A DNA stretch of 64,000 nt from Leptobrachium leishanense (taxonomy: Eukaryota > Chordata > Amphibia > Anura > Megophryidae): the NCBI GenBank assembly GCA_009667805.1, contig CM019067.1, forward strand, positions 67,564,637 through 67,628,636, given 5' to 3'. Under the pieces are notes generated by a model. That model was not told the DNA's origin. It ran no database searches and saw only the letters and a program-made list of their open reading frames with translations. The position numbers and the translations under genes are program-made. Of this stretch, positions 30,258 to 41,430 are shown piece after piece. Every line of letters begins with the position of its first letter. The first letter of the stretch is position 1.

Positions 30258-31581
30258 GGCTTTTACATTCACGATGATTGAGAGCTGTTTTTACGGAATT
30301 ATTTATAGCATTGCTTCTCATTTACAAATTAGTCTGAGGCGCCACCACGTTCCGGCATGCCAATACAGTCAATGAATGCAGTATTTTAAATATAAGATTT
30401 TCTGCGTCTGCATTAATCTTTCCATTTACGATTGGATAACAAAATAACGATGCATAACAATTCAAAATGTATAAAGATGCTTTAAAAGCAGTCGCTGATT
30501 GAGTGAATGATAACATCTCATACGGTAGCATTTGACACTCTGAACTATTTCCTTTGTGTATTATTGGATTTTACAACACAAAGAACCTCTGAATGTGTTT
30601 GTGACGGTTTCCAGCAAAACACGCTGATTGCTTCAGTTGCTTTGTCACCGGGTTCTACATTTTGACATATTTGTATCTGGGTTTGCTGAACTGCTTAAAC
30701 TCTGTCACAATTGTTTGTTACAGAAGAGTATCAGAAGAGCAAAAGGCAATTACTATTGTTATTATCCTCGTCTCTGCAGCCGGTTAAGATCACCTTAAAA
30801 GTAACAGTGTATTGTTTTGTTTTGGTTTTTGCGATAATGATTCCATTTCTAATTCTGCAAGCCCCGAGATTCATCTTTTTTATTTGATTTATATTTAAAT
30901 AAATTGCCGGCATCGCATGCAAAAAGCTTTTCGTCCAATCATCGCTGCAAATTGGCCAGTTAAAGAGGTGAGCGTTCGGTTAGTGTCACGAGCTGACAAA
31001 TCCTCAGCCAGCCCTGTAATGGATGCTACTTGAAATTTATCCTGGAGAAAAATCTCATTTCCCCTCCACGTTTTTGAATATTAATTTTATGCATTAAAAT
31101 ATCATTTCATAATGCAAGGCTGTGTTTGTATAAGGATCATTACTGCAGTACATACATGCATACGTCAATGATTGTGGTTGCTGATTTCATTAACAGTCAG
31201 TATGAATTACACTTAGTTCCAAAGTACAACGCTACTGATTATGTTGGCGCTTTATAAATATAGTTCCTAATTCATAATTCCCATGTTTTGTTCATAAAAC
31301 TGACAAGTGCATGTGTATATTTAAAGAGGTGAAACTAGTTCATGTTCTCTACTTACCCTCACCTAGTGTGCCACCCCTCTCCTCTTAGATTGTGAGCTCT
31401 TGAGCAGGGTCCTCTCTCCTACTGTTCTGTGTGTTTATCTGGTATGTATATTTGTTATTCTGCCTCTCCCATTGTACAACGATACAAAACTTGTTAGCGC
31501 TTTATAAACACTTGTAACTAATTAGAAGGGTGGCTGTAGATACAGCACTAGTGGGTTTGTCTTCATAAACTGTAAATTGTT
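30258..31581. other. Apparently single-copy sequence; possible conserved non-coding DNA
   Basis: 30540-31140 has even complexity without repeat ends and contains SOX- and homeobox-like words (for example CAATTACTATTGTTATT near 30748, AAATTGGCCAGTTAA near 30950). 31380-31500 looks like a degenerate ancient repeat (TTGTGAGCTCTTGAGCAGGG). No exon-like open frame is convincing. Confidence 0.3.
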
Positions 31582-31585
31582 TTAA

Positions 31586-32128
31586 CCCCCTTCCCGACCG
31601 CTGACGTACTATGTACGTCCGATCGGGAAGTTTCCCTTAGACCTGCGGACGTACATAGTACGTCAGGATCTCCTATCCTCCCACCCTCCCGATACTCACT
31701 TCCCTTGCTGGGCTCCCGCGGCGGACTGGCAGCCTGCCCCGCCTTTTCAGGGGCCCCGGCAGGCGTGATGACGTCATCACGGTGTGTGATGATCTCATCG
31801 CCAGGCGCCCACCAGCACCTGCAGTAAAAATGAGGAAGGGGAGGGGGCTCCTTTGGAGCCCTCTATCTCCAATAGTTTAAGTTAAAAAGAAACAAATTGC
31901 ACCGCTGGAAAGGGGAGAGTCTCCACTTTTCAGCGGTGTGTCCCATTAACCGTTTTGTTGCCGAATGGCGATTCAAACTCAGAGGTGGCTGAAATCTCAG
32001 ATGTCAGCCAAGCCTCCAGGTCACCCCCCACCCACTGACATCCTCACCATATGTGAGAGGATGTCAGTGAGCCAGTTAACCACGTAGCTGCCAAGTGGAA
32101 ATAGGGGGATCCGCCGGTCACTAAGTGG
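31586..32128. mobile_element. TTAA-flanked hairpin-ladder element, copy L2 (short)
   Basis: TTAA at 31582-31585 and 32129-32132. Left end CCCCCTTCCCGACCGCTGACG; the right end inverted reads CCACTTAGTGACCGG. Internal hairpins include GACGTACTATGTACGTC with its partner GGACGTACATAGTACGTC, GATGACGTCATC, ACCGCTGGAAAGGGGAG and CACTGACATCC. Internal TTAA sites occur near 31948 and 32077. No coding sequence. Confidence 0.75.
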
Positions 32129-32654
32129 TTAAAGGCAGCATATGAAAAAATGTAATTAGTTAGGACTCCCCTAATGAGGTATTGCCTTGATGATATGGCA
32201 GGGGTCTTAAAATACTTTGCAAAATTTTCTTTAAAAAGGAACCAAAAAACATCAGGCCCTATTCCACAGTTGGTGTAATCTTAACCAGAGCTGTTGTAAA
32301 TTTAACAACTCCATAGAATATAATGGGGCCTATTCCAAGGTTGGTATTGACTAGAGATGGGCCGAACACCCCCGTGTTTAGTACGAACTCGAACACCCGA
32401 ATGGCCGAAAAGTTCGAATTCGAACTCGAACATAATGCAAGTCAATGGGGGTCAAACTTACGAAAATGAAAGTGCCCTCCAAGAGGGCATATATGCAAGA
32501 TATTGGCATAAAAGTTGTATGGGGGTCCGGGTATTGCCCTGGGGGATAGGAAACAAGGACAAAAAAAGTTAAAAAAATATTTTTTTAGCCCTTTCACTGC
32601 TGAGTGCTGACCTCATTTTTACCGCTTTTGCTCATGTTTAAATGCGATTTGAAG

Positions 32655-33274
32655 CCATGGGAAATGTTTTATCATCAACGAGTGGGAAATGTTTGACCAA
32701 CAATGAGTGGGAAATGTTTGACCAAAAATGACTGGGAAATGTTTGACCAACAATGACTGGGAAATGTTTGACCAACAATGACTGGGAAATGTTTGACCAA
32801 CAATGACTGGGAAATGTTTGACCAACACACAGGACAGGGTATACCTGAAATAGGCCAGATGGTATACAAGTATGCATTCTAACACAATCCCAAATCGATC
32901 AGTGTTAGAGTGGTCAGGGATAGCCAAAACGGTACACAAGGGGTATGTATCATATAAGCCAAAAATCAATCAGAGTTAGAGTGGTCAAGGAATAGCCAAG
33001 GACTGGTACACGAGGGTGGTTCTCATACAAGCCAGTTAACAACGGAGAGTAGTGAATCGCAAGGAGACACTCAGCACTGAGGGAAGCAAACTCCACGACA
33101 GGGCGATGAGCCGGATCGCACTGTCTGTATTTAAACCCGGCGGGCGCGCGTCTTCATGCCGCGCCCCGCCTCCTGACCAGCCCTGCGAGCTCCGGAAGCT
33201 GACACAACTCCTGGCACCCGGCTTGTCGATGGCACCACCGGGTGGCAGGGCCCCCTCTGAGCCCCAGACGTGAC
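32655..33274 (-). mobile_element. Truncated LTR fragment (Ty3/Gypsy-like)
   Basis: On the minus strand it starts TGTCACGTCTGGGGC (33274). It is GC-rich at first, has a GGGTTTAAATAC TATA-like box at about 33131-33142, and continues into a 25-bp tandem array before losing its end at a junction with a TTAA element (about 32657). The design (TGTCAC start, GGGTTTAAA box, tandem repeats downstream) is the same as in the 11729 LTR although the sequence differs. Confidence 0.55.
32658..32825 (-). repeat. 25-bp tandem repeat, about 7 units
   Basis: Plus-strand unit TGGGAAATGTTTGACC followed by AACAATGAC. The open frames across it on the minus strand are repeat artefacts. Confidence 0.9.
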
Positions 33275-33904
33275 AGATACGCTCATACACACCACACATT
33301 ACTGTGAGTTTTATTGCTGTGGAACTGTGTTATGTCTTTTTTTGTTTTGGAAGGTTTTGAGGTTCAGTAAGGGGCCCAATAATTTCAGATGGCTGCCCTG
33401 TATGCATCCGGTACACGGGTCAGTGCACCCAAATATTGGGCCTTTGGTGCCAGCTAATGCCTTCACACCGTAACCCATCTGAGGTATTGTGGAAGAGTGC
33501 AGGGTTCGCCAAATGATGGCGAATTGCCTGCACATACGGTGCCTGGTCGAGGGCAGTGAAATCCCCATAGAGAAGCAATGCTTCGTCTATTCAGAGAACA
33601 AAAACCAGCAGTGAAAAGTTGCCGAAATGCCCTGCCATTCGGTGGTTTTCATTCGGCAGGTTTATTCAGGAGAATCCCATAGGCTTCAATGTTAAAAATA
33701 TTCCCGTTTTAATTTCAATAATAAACCATTTATTATTATATTCTGCAGTAAAAAGTCTCTTTATTTTATCAATTTTTTTTTAGGATCTTTTAAGCATTTT
33801 TTTGAAAACTTTTTTTTCTCGAACATCCCGAAAAGTTCGAGGTTCGCGAACTTTCAAACAGCCGATGTTCGAATCGAACTTCGAACCGGCAGCCCATTGT
33901 TGAC

Positions 33905-35410
33905 CAGAGCTGTTATTTTACCAGCACCATTGAAGTCTATGGAGTTGATAAGTCTCCAACAGCTCTGGTTAAGATTACACCAACCTTGGAAAAAGTACTT
34001 TTTCACTCTTGAAATATTTAAGTCTCCCATTTTTTTTAAGCAATTGTGCTTTTGCACAAAATTATATTTTTTCATTCCTTAAAAAGAAATTACACAACTT
34101 TTTTCTGCAACAGGCCAATAAAATTTTTCAAAAGCCGGACGATTTTTAGAGCATACGCCAACAGTTTATACCATAATAAATGTTGTAAAAATGTTATTAA
34201 ATAGCTGGAATGCATATTTGGCCATTAGATTAAAATCTCTGCTCCCTGAACAGACCTTTACAAATCTCAGTGGATAAAATAGCATCATCTCTAATTTGCT
34301 ATAAACCATGCTGAGATTTGTTTAAAAAAAGTATATAATTTCAGAGGACTATTTATTTTGACTACTGTACAATCCAGGAGTATTAAATCCGAAACAATTT
34401 AGAACATTTGCATTAATAACTGCACTAGCTCTTCAACCGTGTAAGCTTTTAGGAAGCCATTATTCCTTTGTGAACCAACTCAAGCTTCACTACCCAAAAT
34501 CATAACTTGGAGCAATTGTTGTGTTTTGATGCTCCATTGACTTAAATGTATGTATACGTACCAAAAAAATAAACTAATTATCAGCATTATTTAGTTCATT
34601 TTGTTTACAGATTTGTTTCCTTGAATTTATTTTCCAATTACAGTATCATACAAACTTATTTTTTATTTTTTTGTAGGGGTTGTTGACTTTCCAGTGTCTT
34701 TTGCTGCATTAAATTCCCTCCAGGTCCTGTTTTGTCACTTTGCATCACATTCTCATAAATGCTTAATGCCAATCCTTACTAGAGGCTACCTATTTACATA
34801 CATACTTTATGAGTGTAGAGACAAGCTCTGGGCAGTCAGTAAATATTAGTTTCACAAAAAAAGGTCTATAGTTACTATTGATTTTAATTTTCTTAATGTT
34901 TATTTCTAAATGACACTAAAATATTTCGTAATAATTTGATTATGCAAAAATAAAAAAATATATATTTGTAGTATTTACCAGAAGAATGCTGTAATGCAAT
35001 TGTCAGGCACCTTATAAATGTCAAAAAACACTAATGTGGGAGCCCCAGATAGCAGTTTATAGCCAATACGTATCTTAAGGAGCTGCCGGAATGCCTCCGC
35101 CTTTAAACATTCAACCTCCAATAAGAAAAAAATATAATATAAATATAACAAGGGCGGAACCGAAACCTAGACAGAAACAACATATATCCAACATAGTGTG
35201 ATATTGTTTTTACAAAATTCCAATCATTATGGCCCCCCTATAAGTAACACTCAGTAGAGATACGTGAATAAATAGCACATCAATATGTATAACCGGAATG
35301 TTACCCTCCTCCCGATACCGTCTGGTTTGTTGCACGGATCTGGATTCAGATTATCATAGACACGTGGCTCCCAGGAGGTTGTCTCGGGTTTCTATCAATC
35401 ACTCCATCTC
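33905..35410. other. Mostly single-copy AT-rich sequence
   Basis: 34190-34670 is of even complexity (for example GAATGCATATTTGGCCATTAG near 34209) and might contain conserved non-coding DNA. 35030-35400 includes AT-rich and repeat-like parts that probably belong to the element carrying the hammerhead motif at 35937. No genes. Confidence 0.3.
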
Positions 35411-35414
35411 CTTA

Positions 35415-35842
35415 GGCTAGGGTCAGACTAACGCATTTTTCGCGTTGTCCGTGAAAAAAGTGCGTTCGAACGAATGGACGCATTTTTTCAAAGAATACGC
35501 GATAGCGGTCATACGATGCACATTTTCGTCCGTGATTTTGTACGGATCATCAATAAAACACTTTTTGCATCTGGACGTTATGTTGGCCGGACATTAGCAG
35601 TGTCTGACGTCTCCTAATTACGCAAACACGCCGCTATGCAGACGCAGCGCACTCTGTACGTCAGTACTAGCGGTTTGACATTCTCGAAAAAATGCGTTCG
35701 TTTGCCACTTGCGTTGCGCTGCCGCACTTTTGTGCGGCCGTTCTTTGTATGCTGCCCGGCATTGGACGTAATTTGCTGCTAGCACGGCCGTGATTTAGTG
35801 CGGATAAACGCACGTTAATACTGCGTTAGTCTGACCTTAGTC
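35415..35842. mobile_element. MITE with GGCTAGGGTCAGAC ends, copy 3
   Basis: Ends GGCTAGGGTCAGACTAACGC and GTCTGACCTTAGTC; TTA at 35412-35414 and 35843-35845. 428 bp; same interior as copies 1 and 2. Confidence 0.85.
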
Positions 35843-35936
35843 TTAGAGGTCTCTTTCGGGGGATGTCAATATGTATTAGAGCACTACTTACACCAGGATG
35901 TAAAAACTGGTCATTTGTTGTTAAAATATAAAAACC

Positions 35937-35980
35937 ATTCAACGCGTTTCGTGGTACCAAGTCCACTTCATCAGGAATCC
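35937..35980 (-). ncRNA. Hammerhead-ribozyme motif with both consensus cores
   Basis: Minus strand: GGATTC, then CTGATGA, one A, stem II GTGG-acttggta-CCAC, GAAA, the self-complementary ACGCGT, T as the cleavage nucleotide, then GAAT, which pairs with ATTC of the 5' strand as stem I. C3-U4-G5-A6-N7-G8-A9 and GAAA are all present. Stem III is only a palindrome with a two-base centre, which in known minimal hammerheads works by dimerisation. The single A between the first core and stem II departs from the textbook consensus. Confidence 0.7.
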
Positions 35981-35999
35981 TTATACATATTAAACATAT

Positions 36000-37137
36000 T
36001 GATGTCCTACATACAGTGGGACACCTCTGTAAATTTACCCTGTGGGTAATGGAATATCTTTTACCATAAAGCCACAGGGTCCTGCCATTGGTTTAATGGA
36101 AAATCATTTGGTAGTGAAGGGGTCAAGCAGGAGCCACTTCACTTGTAAAATCCCTCATGATCAAAGGGAGATTAAACAGAATTTTGTGATCTTTGTTTTC
36201 TACTGGAAACCTGACAGTAGAGTTGGTACATCTTTCAACTAGAGTCTAGACCATTAAAAGCTGAATTTTCATGGATCGACCGATGACGTTGAACGGGACC
36301 AAATGGAAGCCTTTACGCGGTCGTGGTTCTATTGTGACGATAACCTGACAGCGGGTTTAAGGATCGCCACCACTTCTAATGTCTGATTGACTGTGTCTTT
36401 CTGTTTTTGATCGAGATGTTTGGGGACTGCTGGGTCCTGGTCCTGCCTCCGGCCCCCTCAGAAGAAAAATAGAGGGGGAAAAAAGGGGGGGGAGTGTGGT
36501 AGGCAATACGTATGGCGACATGGGCATATCTAGAACTAAAACAGAAAAGGATGAGATTCACTCTTCCCGTTCCCTCTCCTCTCCTTGTCACTTTTCTCTC
36601 CTCCCCATTCACCTCAGTTGCTGTACTGTGATTATTATTACTTTTTTTCCTATTTGACTGTATGTTTTATCCTCAATAAAAAAATTGTTATATATATATA
36701 AACTGAATTTTGACTTCTGCAAACATTTTATAATGGTTTTGATTTCCTAATTTATATTAGATTAAAAAGAGGCTAGTACAAACAGAAACAAAAGAAACGG
36801 TAGCGGTGATAAAAAAAACATGAAGGAAAATCGCTAAAGCACACCACAGTGGTCCTTGTCGCTCAACCACCAGATAACCAATATAAATACAAAATAGTTG
36901 GCGTAGCCATCACAATGTTACTATTTTCAAATCAAAGTCCCAGTGGTGCATCTATCGCGTCTTCTCTGTTCAGTGACCTCAGGAAGAACAAAAAACCACA
37001 TCATAGTGCGATCTGTAAACCATGTCCAGAAGTGTATTGTACAAGATGACACTCACATGAAATAGAGCCCACGTAAACAAAGCAAAACAAGATAGGCTCA
37101 ATAGACCACTCCACAGGGCATAACCCCACAATAGCAA
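36000..37137. other. Unassigned sequence
   Basis: 36030-36240 holds a 66-codon frame without motifs. 36395-36660 is a mixed-composition block with AATAAAAAAATTG near 36675, perhaps the 3' end of an unidentified retroelement. No support for a gene. Confidence 0.3.
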
Positions 37138-37835
37138 GCAAAAACAATTTGCACAAAGTGCAACAAGAGTGGTAGTAATGAAATAATTTTAATGAAAAGA
37201 TAAGCGACCAACAATGTAGTGGAAAGGAAGAAAATACAGGTGTGGTAAATTGCCCAGAAGAGGAAGGTAATGCTGTATCAAATAGAGAGGAGCGAAAGCA
37301 TACACACTATTAATGAGGGCTACCTATACCTCGGTGGTTCAAGCCACCTACATAACCAAATACTAGGCATACTAGGATAACAACCAGTAATAGCCAAGGG
37401 GCAAGATCCACAAGAAAAAAATTCAATATAGAGCTGTTAAAAACAAAGAGGCATATCTCGACCGGTTTCGCCCGAACCTCTCCAGATTTAGCCCTGTTCG
37501 GGCGAAACCGGTCGAGATATGCCTCTTTGTTTTTAACAGCTCTATATTGAATTTTTTTCTTGTGGATCTTGCCCCTTGGCTATTACTGGTTGTTATCCTA
37601 GTATGCCTAGTATTTGGTTATGTAGGTGGCTTGAACCACCGAGGTATAGGTAGCCCTCATTAATAGTGTGTATGCTTTCGCTCCTCTCTATTTGATACAG
37701 CATTACCTTCCTCTTCTGGGCAATTTACCACACCTGTATTTTCTTCCTTTCCACTACATTGTTGGTCGCTTATTTTTTCATTAAAATTATTTCATTACTA
37801 CCACTCTTGTTGCACTTTGTGCAAATTGTTTTTGC
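37138..37835. repeat. Near-perfect inverted repeat, 340-bp arms with 18-bp spacer
   Basis: Left arm 37138-37477 and right arm 37496-37835 are the same length and, by reading, differ at a single position (AAAGATAAGCG against AAAAATAAGCG). The spacer is CTCTCCAGATTTAGCCCT. The phrase CATGAAATAGAGCCC occurs both left (about 37056) and right (about 37835) of the palindrome. A hammerhead-like motif covers the spacer and inner right arm. No protein is encoded. Confidence 0.95.
37478..37517 (+). ncRNA. Hammerhead-like motif at the centre of the palindrome (core mutated)
   Basis: Stem I TCTC...GAGA, core CAGATTT (consensus CUGANGA, three changes), one A, stem II GCCC-tgttc-GGGC, intact GAAA (37504-37507), palindromic ACCGGT, C at the cleavage position. 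Layout as at 35937 but with wholly different stem sequences. The mutated first core makes self-cleavage unlikely. Confidence 0.5.
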
Positions 37836-38164
37836 ATGAAATAGAGCCCTCCTGGCTCTGGGCAGTATACCTCTGGGTTATTAACCGGCCACCCAAATGC
37901 CCCTTCGATCCTCCTTGTCATTAGGAACCTTAAATGTAAAAGGGGGGAACATAGCGCAGACTGGAATGGCAATAAAGTCAAGCCAATAATGAGATATACT
38001 CACAGAGTGTAGGACCTAACCCAGGTCCATAGGTAATGCGCCCAGAGGTTGTTTGTAAGGTACAACGTCTCCAAAAAACCTTATCGAAGGGTGGACACAG
38101 TAGTAGTAGTATAAAAACCTTTAATAAAACTTAATATAAAAAAACAATAAAAGAAAAACATTGT

Positions 38165-38203
38165 CAGAACGCGTTTTACCTGTTGATGGTTTATCAGTGG
38201 CTT
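38165..38203 (-). ncRNA. Degenerate hammerhead-like motif
   Basis: Minus strand: CTGATAA, short stem ACC/GGT, AAAA, then ACGCGTT. G8 and G12 of the cores are both A, and stem I is not convincing. Recognisable mainly by comparison with the other copies. Confidence 0.4.
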
Positions 38204-38229
38204 CCGCGGCTGGCTCTTAAAGTCCAAAT

Positions 38230-39712
38230 GACCATTTCTCTCCTTATATGTCTCTATCTACTAACTGCTAACCAATCCAAAATCTTCTATCTGGCGGGGA
38301 TTGGGGAATCCAATTATTGTGCCTCTTTCACTTGTTCTCCAATCAAAAAAAGGGGGAGATTCACACCTGGTTTTCCCAGCTCTTAGATGCACACTCCTGG
38401 TGTCGGTCTCAGCCCAGTAATGCCACACACACCCACACCTGTGAAAATAGGAACATAGTCGCTACACCAACTATTTTGGATTTAGAAAGAGGCTAGGGTC
38501 TAATTGCGAGTATTAATGTTTCCATATATTTAAGAAAGCTTTTATTTGTTCTGGGTCAGTTTGACTGTTGGTTTAACAAAGACAATAAATTATTTTTAGT
38601 ATATTTTTAAATTCACATATAAAACATATTTTTATATATTTGACCGGTTTTAACTGCTATTTCTACATCTTACTCCAATAGGACCCGGAGGTTTCAATTT
38701 GAAGATAATGACCTCAGCATTTGACATTTGTTCTTTGATGATAACGCTATTTGTGTGTTTGGCGCGGCTCTTTGTGCTGTATAAAACGTCTACTGTAAAA
38801 ACCTTGACTTTTCAACAGAACCGATCCTAAAGTTATTGAACAGGGACCAGAATTGTTCTGCTTAAGTACTGTTTGTACTTCAATTATTTTCTCTATTAAA
38901 CCTTTCCAGAATTAGGATTAGCTTCACTGAAATTACCTGACCTGAAATAGGTGACCCACATATTGCCTTACAAGCCACGGATAATGGAAACTGGATAATA
39001 CAAAGGTTCATTCCTTTCTAATCTTTTCTTTATCTTGGGACTTTTTAAATCCCCCAGCTGGAGGTCTAAATTAATTATGAGACCGGCCAGGACGTAATAG
39101 TTGGTAAAACGTGCTCGAAGCCACATTACAGAAAAGTTAATTGAAGATTAAGCATATTCGTTTGATTTATGTAAAATACATCAACGAAAAGTGCTCTTGA
39201 TTTGGTAATTACATGATTCTTAAACGCAAAATAAATGCATGGATTTCACATTACATCCTAATTAAATAAAAGATAATAAAAAAAGACTTTGAACATTTAA
39301 TATAGTTTACTCACCTTGTACTCCACTTTCTATAATGAAGAATGGGTAAAAATGCAGAAAGGTAGCACCTGTGTTGTCTTGAGAAATTAAATGCTATATT
39401 AATGTCTGTGCCATGCAATTTTAACATTGTTAATTACCTAGGAACCAGCTGTACACATTACAGTGTGCTGTAAGACACATGGTACAGCAAAGTATGGTGA
39501 TAATACAAAATTTAATTACATTAAAAAAATGCTGACAGTTTTGTTTTTTAACGACAATGCAAGCTTTATTATTCATTATATTATTTTAATGGTAAAAATG
39601 CTTCTTTATGGAAAGCTAATTTCCTCTATAGATTTCTGCCAGTTTCTGTTAAATGGTATGTCATTTGCAAATGCAATAATGTTGATGCAGTAGAAGAATT
39701 TTAAGGCTGCGT
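38230..39712. other. Apparently single-copy sequence; possible conserved non-coding DNA
   Basis: 38660-39320 lacks repeat signatures and has homeobox-like words (CTAAATTAATTATGAGACC near 39066, GGTAATTACATGATTC near 39200). 39460-39690 holds a 76-codon frame with no motif. Not a gene on present evidence. Confidence 0.3.
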
Positions 39713-39716
39713 TAAG

Positions 39717-39900
39717 GCCGGGGTCAGACGAGCGCACTTCAGAATGGAAGGAACGTCTGTGAGAATGGACGTTCCTTCCACTCAACGCCCGCCTGGACGC
39801 CTCGCTGAGCGCAGTTAGCGGACTTAGTGCTGCAAGGGTCGATTTGCCTATGGAGGATCGCGCTTTGCAGCCCCGTCAACACGCGTCCTAGCGCTTCGAC
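39717..39900. mobile_element. Left end of a GGxxxGGGTCAGAC-type MITE
   Basis: CCGGGGTCAGACGAGCGCAC resembles the 43582 end. A GGAAGGAACGTC/GACGTTCCTTCC hairpin follows. The right end was not found. Confidence 0.5.
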
Positions 39901-40643
39901 AGGGAGGCTTTGTGCAATTTTTTTTGTGTTCTACACTTGTGAATTTGTTTTAAGCTTGTTTTTAGATCTTTTTGTATTAAAATACTACACTATATATTTG
40001 CTTCTGTCTATGTGCTGTACAGATCGATATGAAGCAGTGTGTGTTCTGAAATCGGTCCACTGTGCGAGTTAGGGGTAACCCAACTGTATCTGGGGTACTC
40101 CAGAGGTATAGGATTCCTAAACCATCTGTTCTTGCGCCTTTTGTATTTTCTGAACCAGTGTGGCCAAGGATGACATGCACAATCTGTATGTGCACTCGCT
40201 GTGTGAGTGTGATTTTATGCAATCTTTAATATTCCTTTACACGAAATGCTGCACTATATAGTAACTCATTTTCTTTTTGCCATTGGCCCAGTTATGGAAT
40301 ATTTGAAATTTCTACAAAAAGTATTGCAAATCCTTTTTGTATTCAGGACACGTATGGGTGTATTACATTAATACATTACTCTCACCTATTCATGTGGCCG
40401 TATTCATTATCTAACAATTTGTGCATGAAAGACAATTAATGGTTTGTACCAGTTTCTCTTTTGTATTTTGTGTTCATCTCTCTGGGATCTGGAGATGTCC
40501 TATGTATTGTAGGCTGCACTAAAAGTATAGGATATAGAGAGATCTTAAAATATATATGTATGATTAGATAGTCCAGATGCCAAAATCACGGGTATAGCAG
40601 TGCGTAGTGATACCTTTTTTATTGGTCTAACGTTACATTTAAA

Positions 40644-40688
40644 AGACCAAGCTTTCGAGAGTATAACCTCTCTTCTTCAGGTCTGGTC
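40644..40688 (-). ncRNA. Hammerhead-like motif, left arm of unit 3
   Basis: Minus strand: CCAGAC, CTGAAGA, A, stem GAGAG-gttata-CTCTC, GAAA, AGCT, T, then GGTCT. Both cores fit (N7 may be A). One extra G after the cleavage position disturbs stem I compared with the right arm. Confidence 0.5.
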
Positions 40689-41105
40689 AGTATCCTAGAA
40701 TTGAACATTAAGACATTAAAGGGGCACATGGGTCGGGGGGGATAGATGTCATAAATAGTCACATATTTTAACACCATAATAGAAGGGCTCAATGTGGACT
40801 CTTGGGTTTTTACCCATTTTCAGAACGTCACATAACATTCAGAATCCTGGCTGGTGTTTTGTTTCTGTTTGTTTTTTTGGGGGTTTTTGTATCTTTTTCA
40901 GCCTTTACTGATTTGTGTTGTTGGCGTTTATCTTTCAAGTTGTCATGATCTTATCACTGTTCTTTTATCAGCCTAAGATCTCTCATGTGTTTATTTTCCC
41001 ATTTTGAACATACCATTTGACTCACTATTTACAACATCTAACCCCCCACCCATGTGCCCCTTAATGTCTGACTGTTCAATTCTAGGATACTGATTAGTAT
41101 AGCGT

Positions 41106-41147
41106 CCAGACCTGAAGAAGAGAGGCTACACTCTCGAAAGCTTGTCT
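41106..41147 (+). ncRNA. Hammerhead-ribozyme motif, right arm of unit 3
   Basis: CCAGAC (41106-41111), CTGAAGA (41112-41118), A, stem II GAGAG-gctaca-CTCTC, GAAA (41136-41139), palindromic AGCT (41139-41142), T, then GTCT, which pairs with AGAC. Both conserved cores are intact. Stem III would be a four-base self-complementary sequence, usable only between two molecules. Confidence 0.6.
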
Positions 41148-41198
41148 TTTAAATGTAACGTTAGTCCAATAAAAAATATATCACTACGTACTCTGGTG

Positions 41199-41243
41199 AG
41201 ATATATATATACATATATACACACACATATATATATATATATC
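41199..41243. repeat. (TA)n/(CA)n microsatellite, itself palindromic
   Basis: GATATATATATACATATATACACACACATATATAT followed by ATATATC, bracketed by GGTGA and TCACC. Confidence 0.9.
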
Positions 41244-41430
41244 ACCAGAGTATAGCAGTACGTATTGATACCTTTTAATTTTTAATAAAAAGTGATTTTA
41301 AACATTTGTGTTTAATTTAGCATAGTCTTCCAAGAAAATAAAGAAAAAGTCAAACATGAACTCAAGCATTATAGTTAATTTCCTAGTAAACTCATTGAAA
41401 GTTATGAAATTAAATTAGCTTGGTGACTAA

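Larger units (their letters stand above)
32352..33896. mobile_element. hAT-like composite unit 2 (mosaic)
   Basis: The left end TAGAGATGGGCCGAACACCC matches the units at 25039 and 55571; the right end (TTCGAACCGGCAGCCCA) is eroded. Flanks GTATTGAC and TTGTTGAC agree at six of eight positions. Inside are a TTAA-element tip (CCCTTTCACTGCTGAG, about 32590), an LTR fragment, the AATATT.GGGCCTTTGGTGCC block of the 145-bp repeat, and from 33497 the left-centre part of the CAGGGTTATTC family. A mosaic of at least four families in 1.5 kb. Confidence 0.65.
40575..41200. repeat. Inverted repeat with hammerhead-like motifs, unit 3
   Basis: Arms of about 160 bp (about 40575-40740 and 41045-41200) share, in inverted order, GGTATCACTACGCA-type sequence, TTTAAATGTAACGTTAG, a hammerhead-like motif, CAATTCTAGGATACTGA and CCCATGTGCCCC. 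The ~300-bp centre is not repeated. A single right-hand copy of the arm occurs at 51170-51366. Confidence 0.8.

Noticed and set aside
32619..32969. Minus-strand frames with repeated VKHFPVIVGQTF-like peptide
   Set aside because: Translation of the 25-bp tandem repeat within an LTR fragment.
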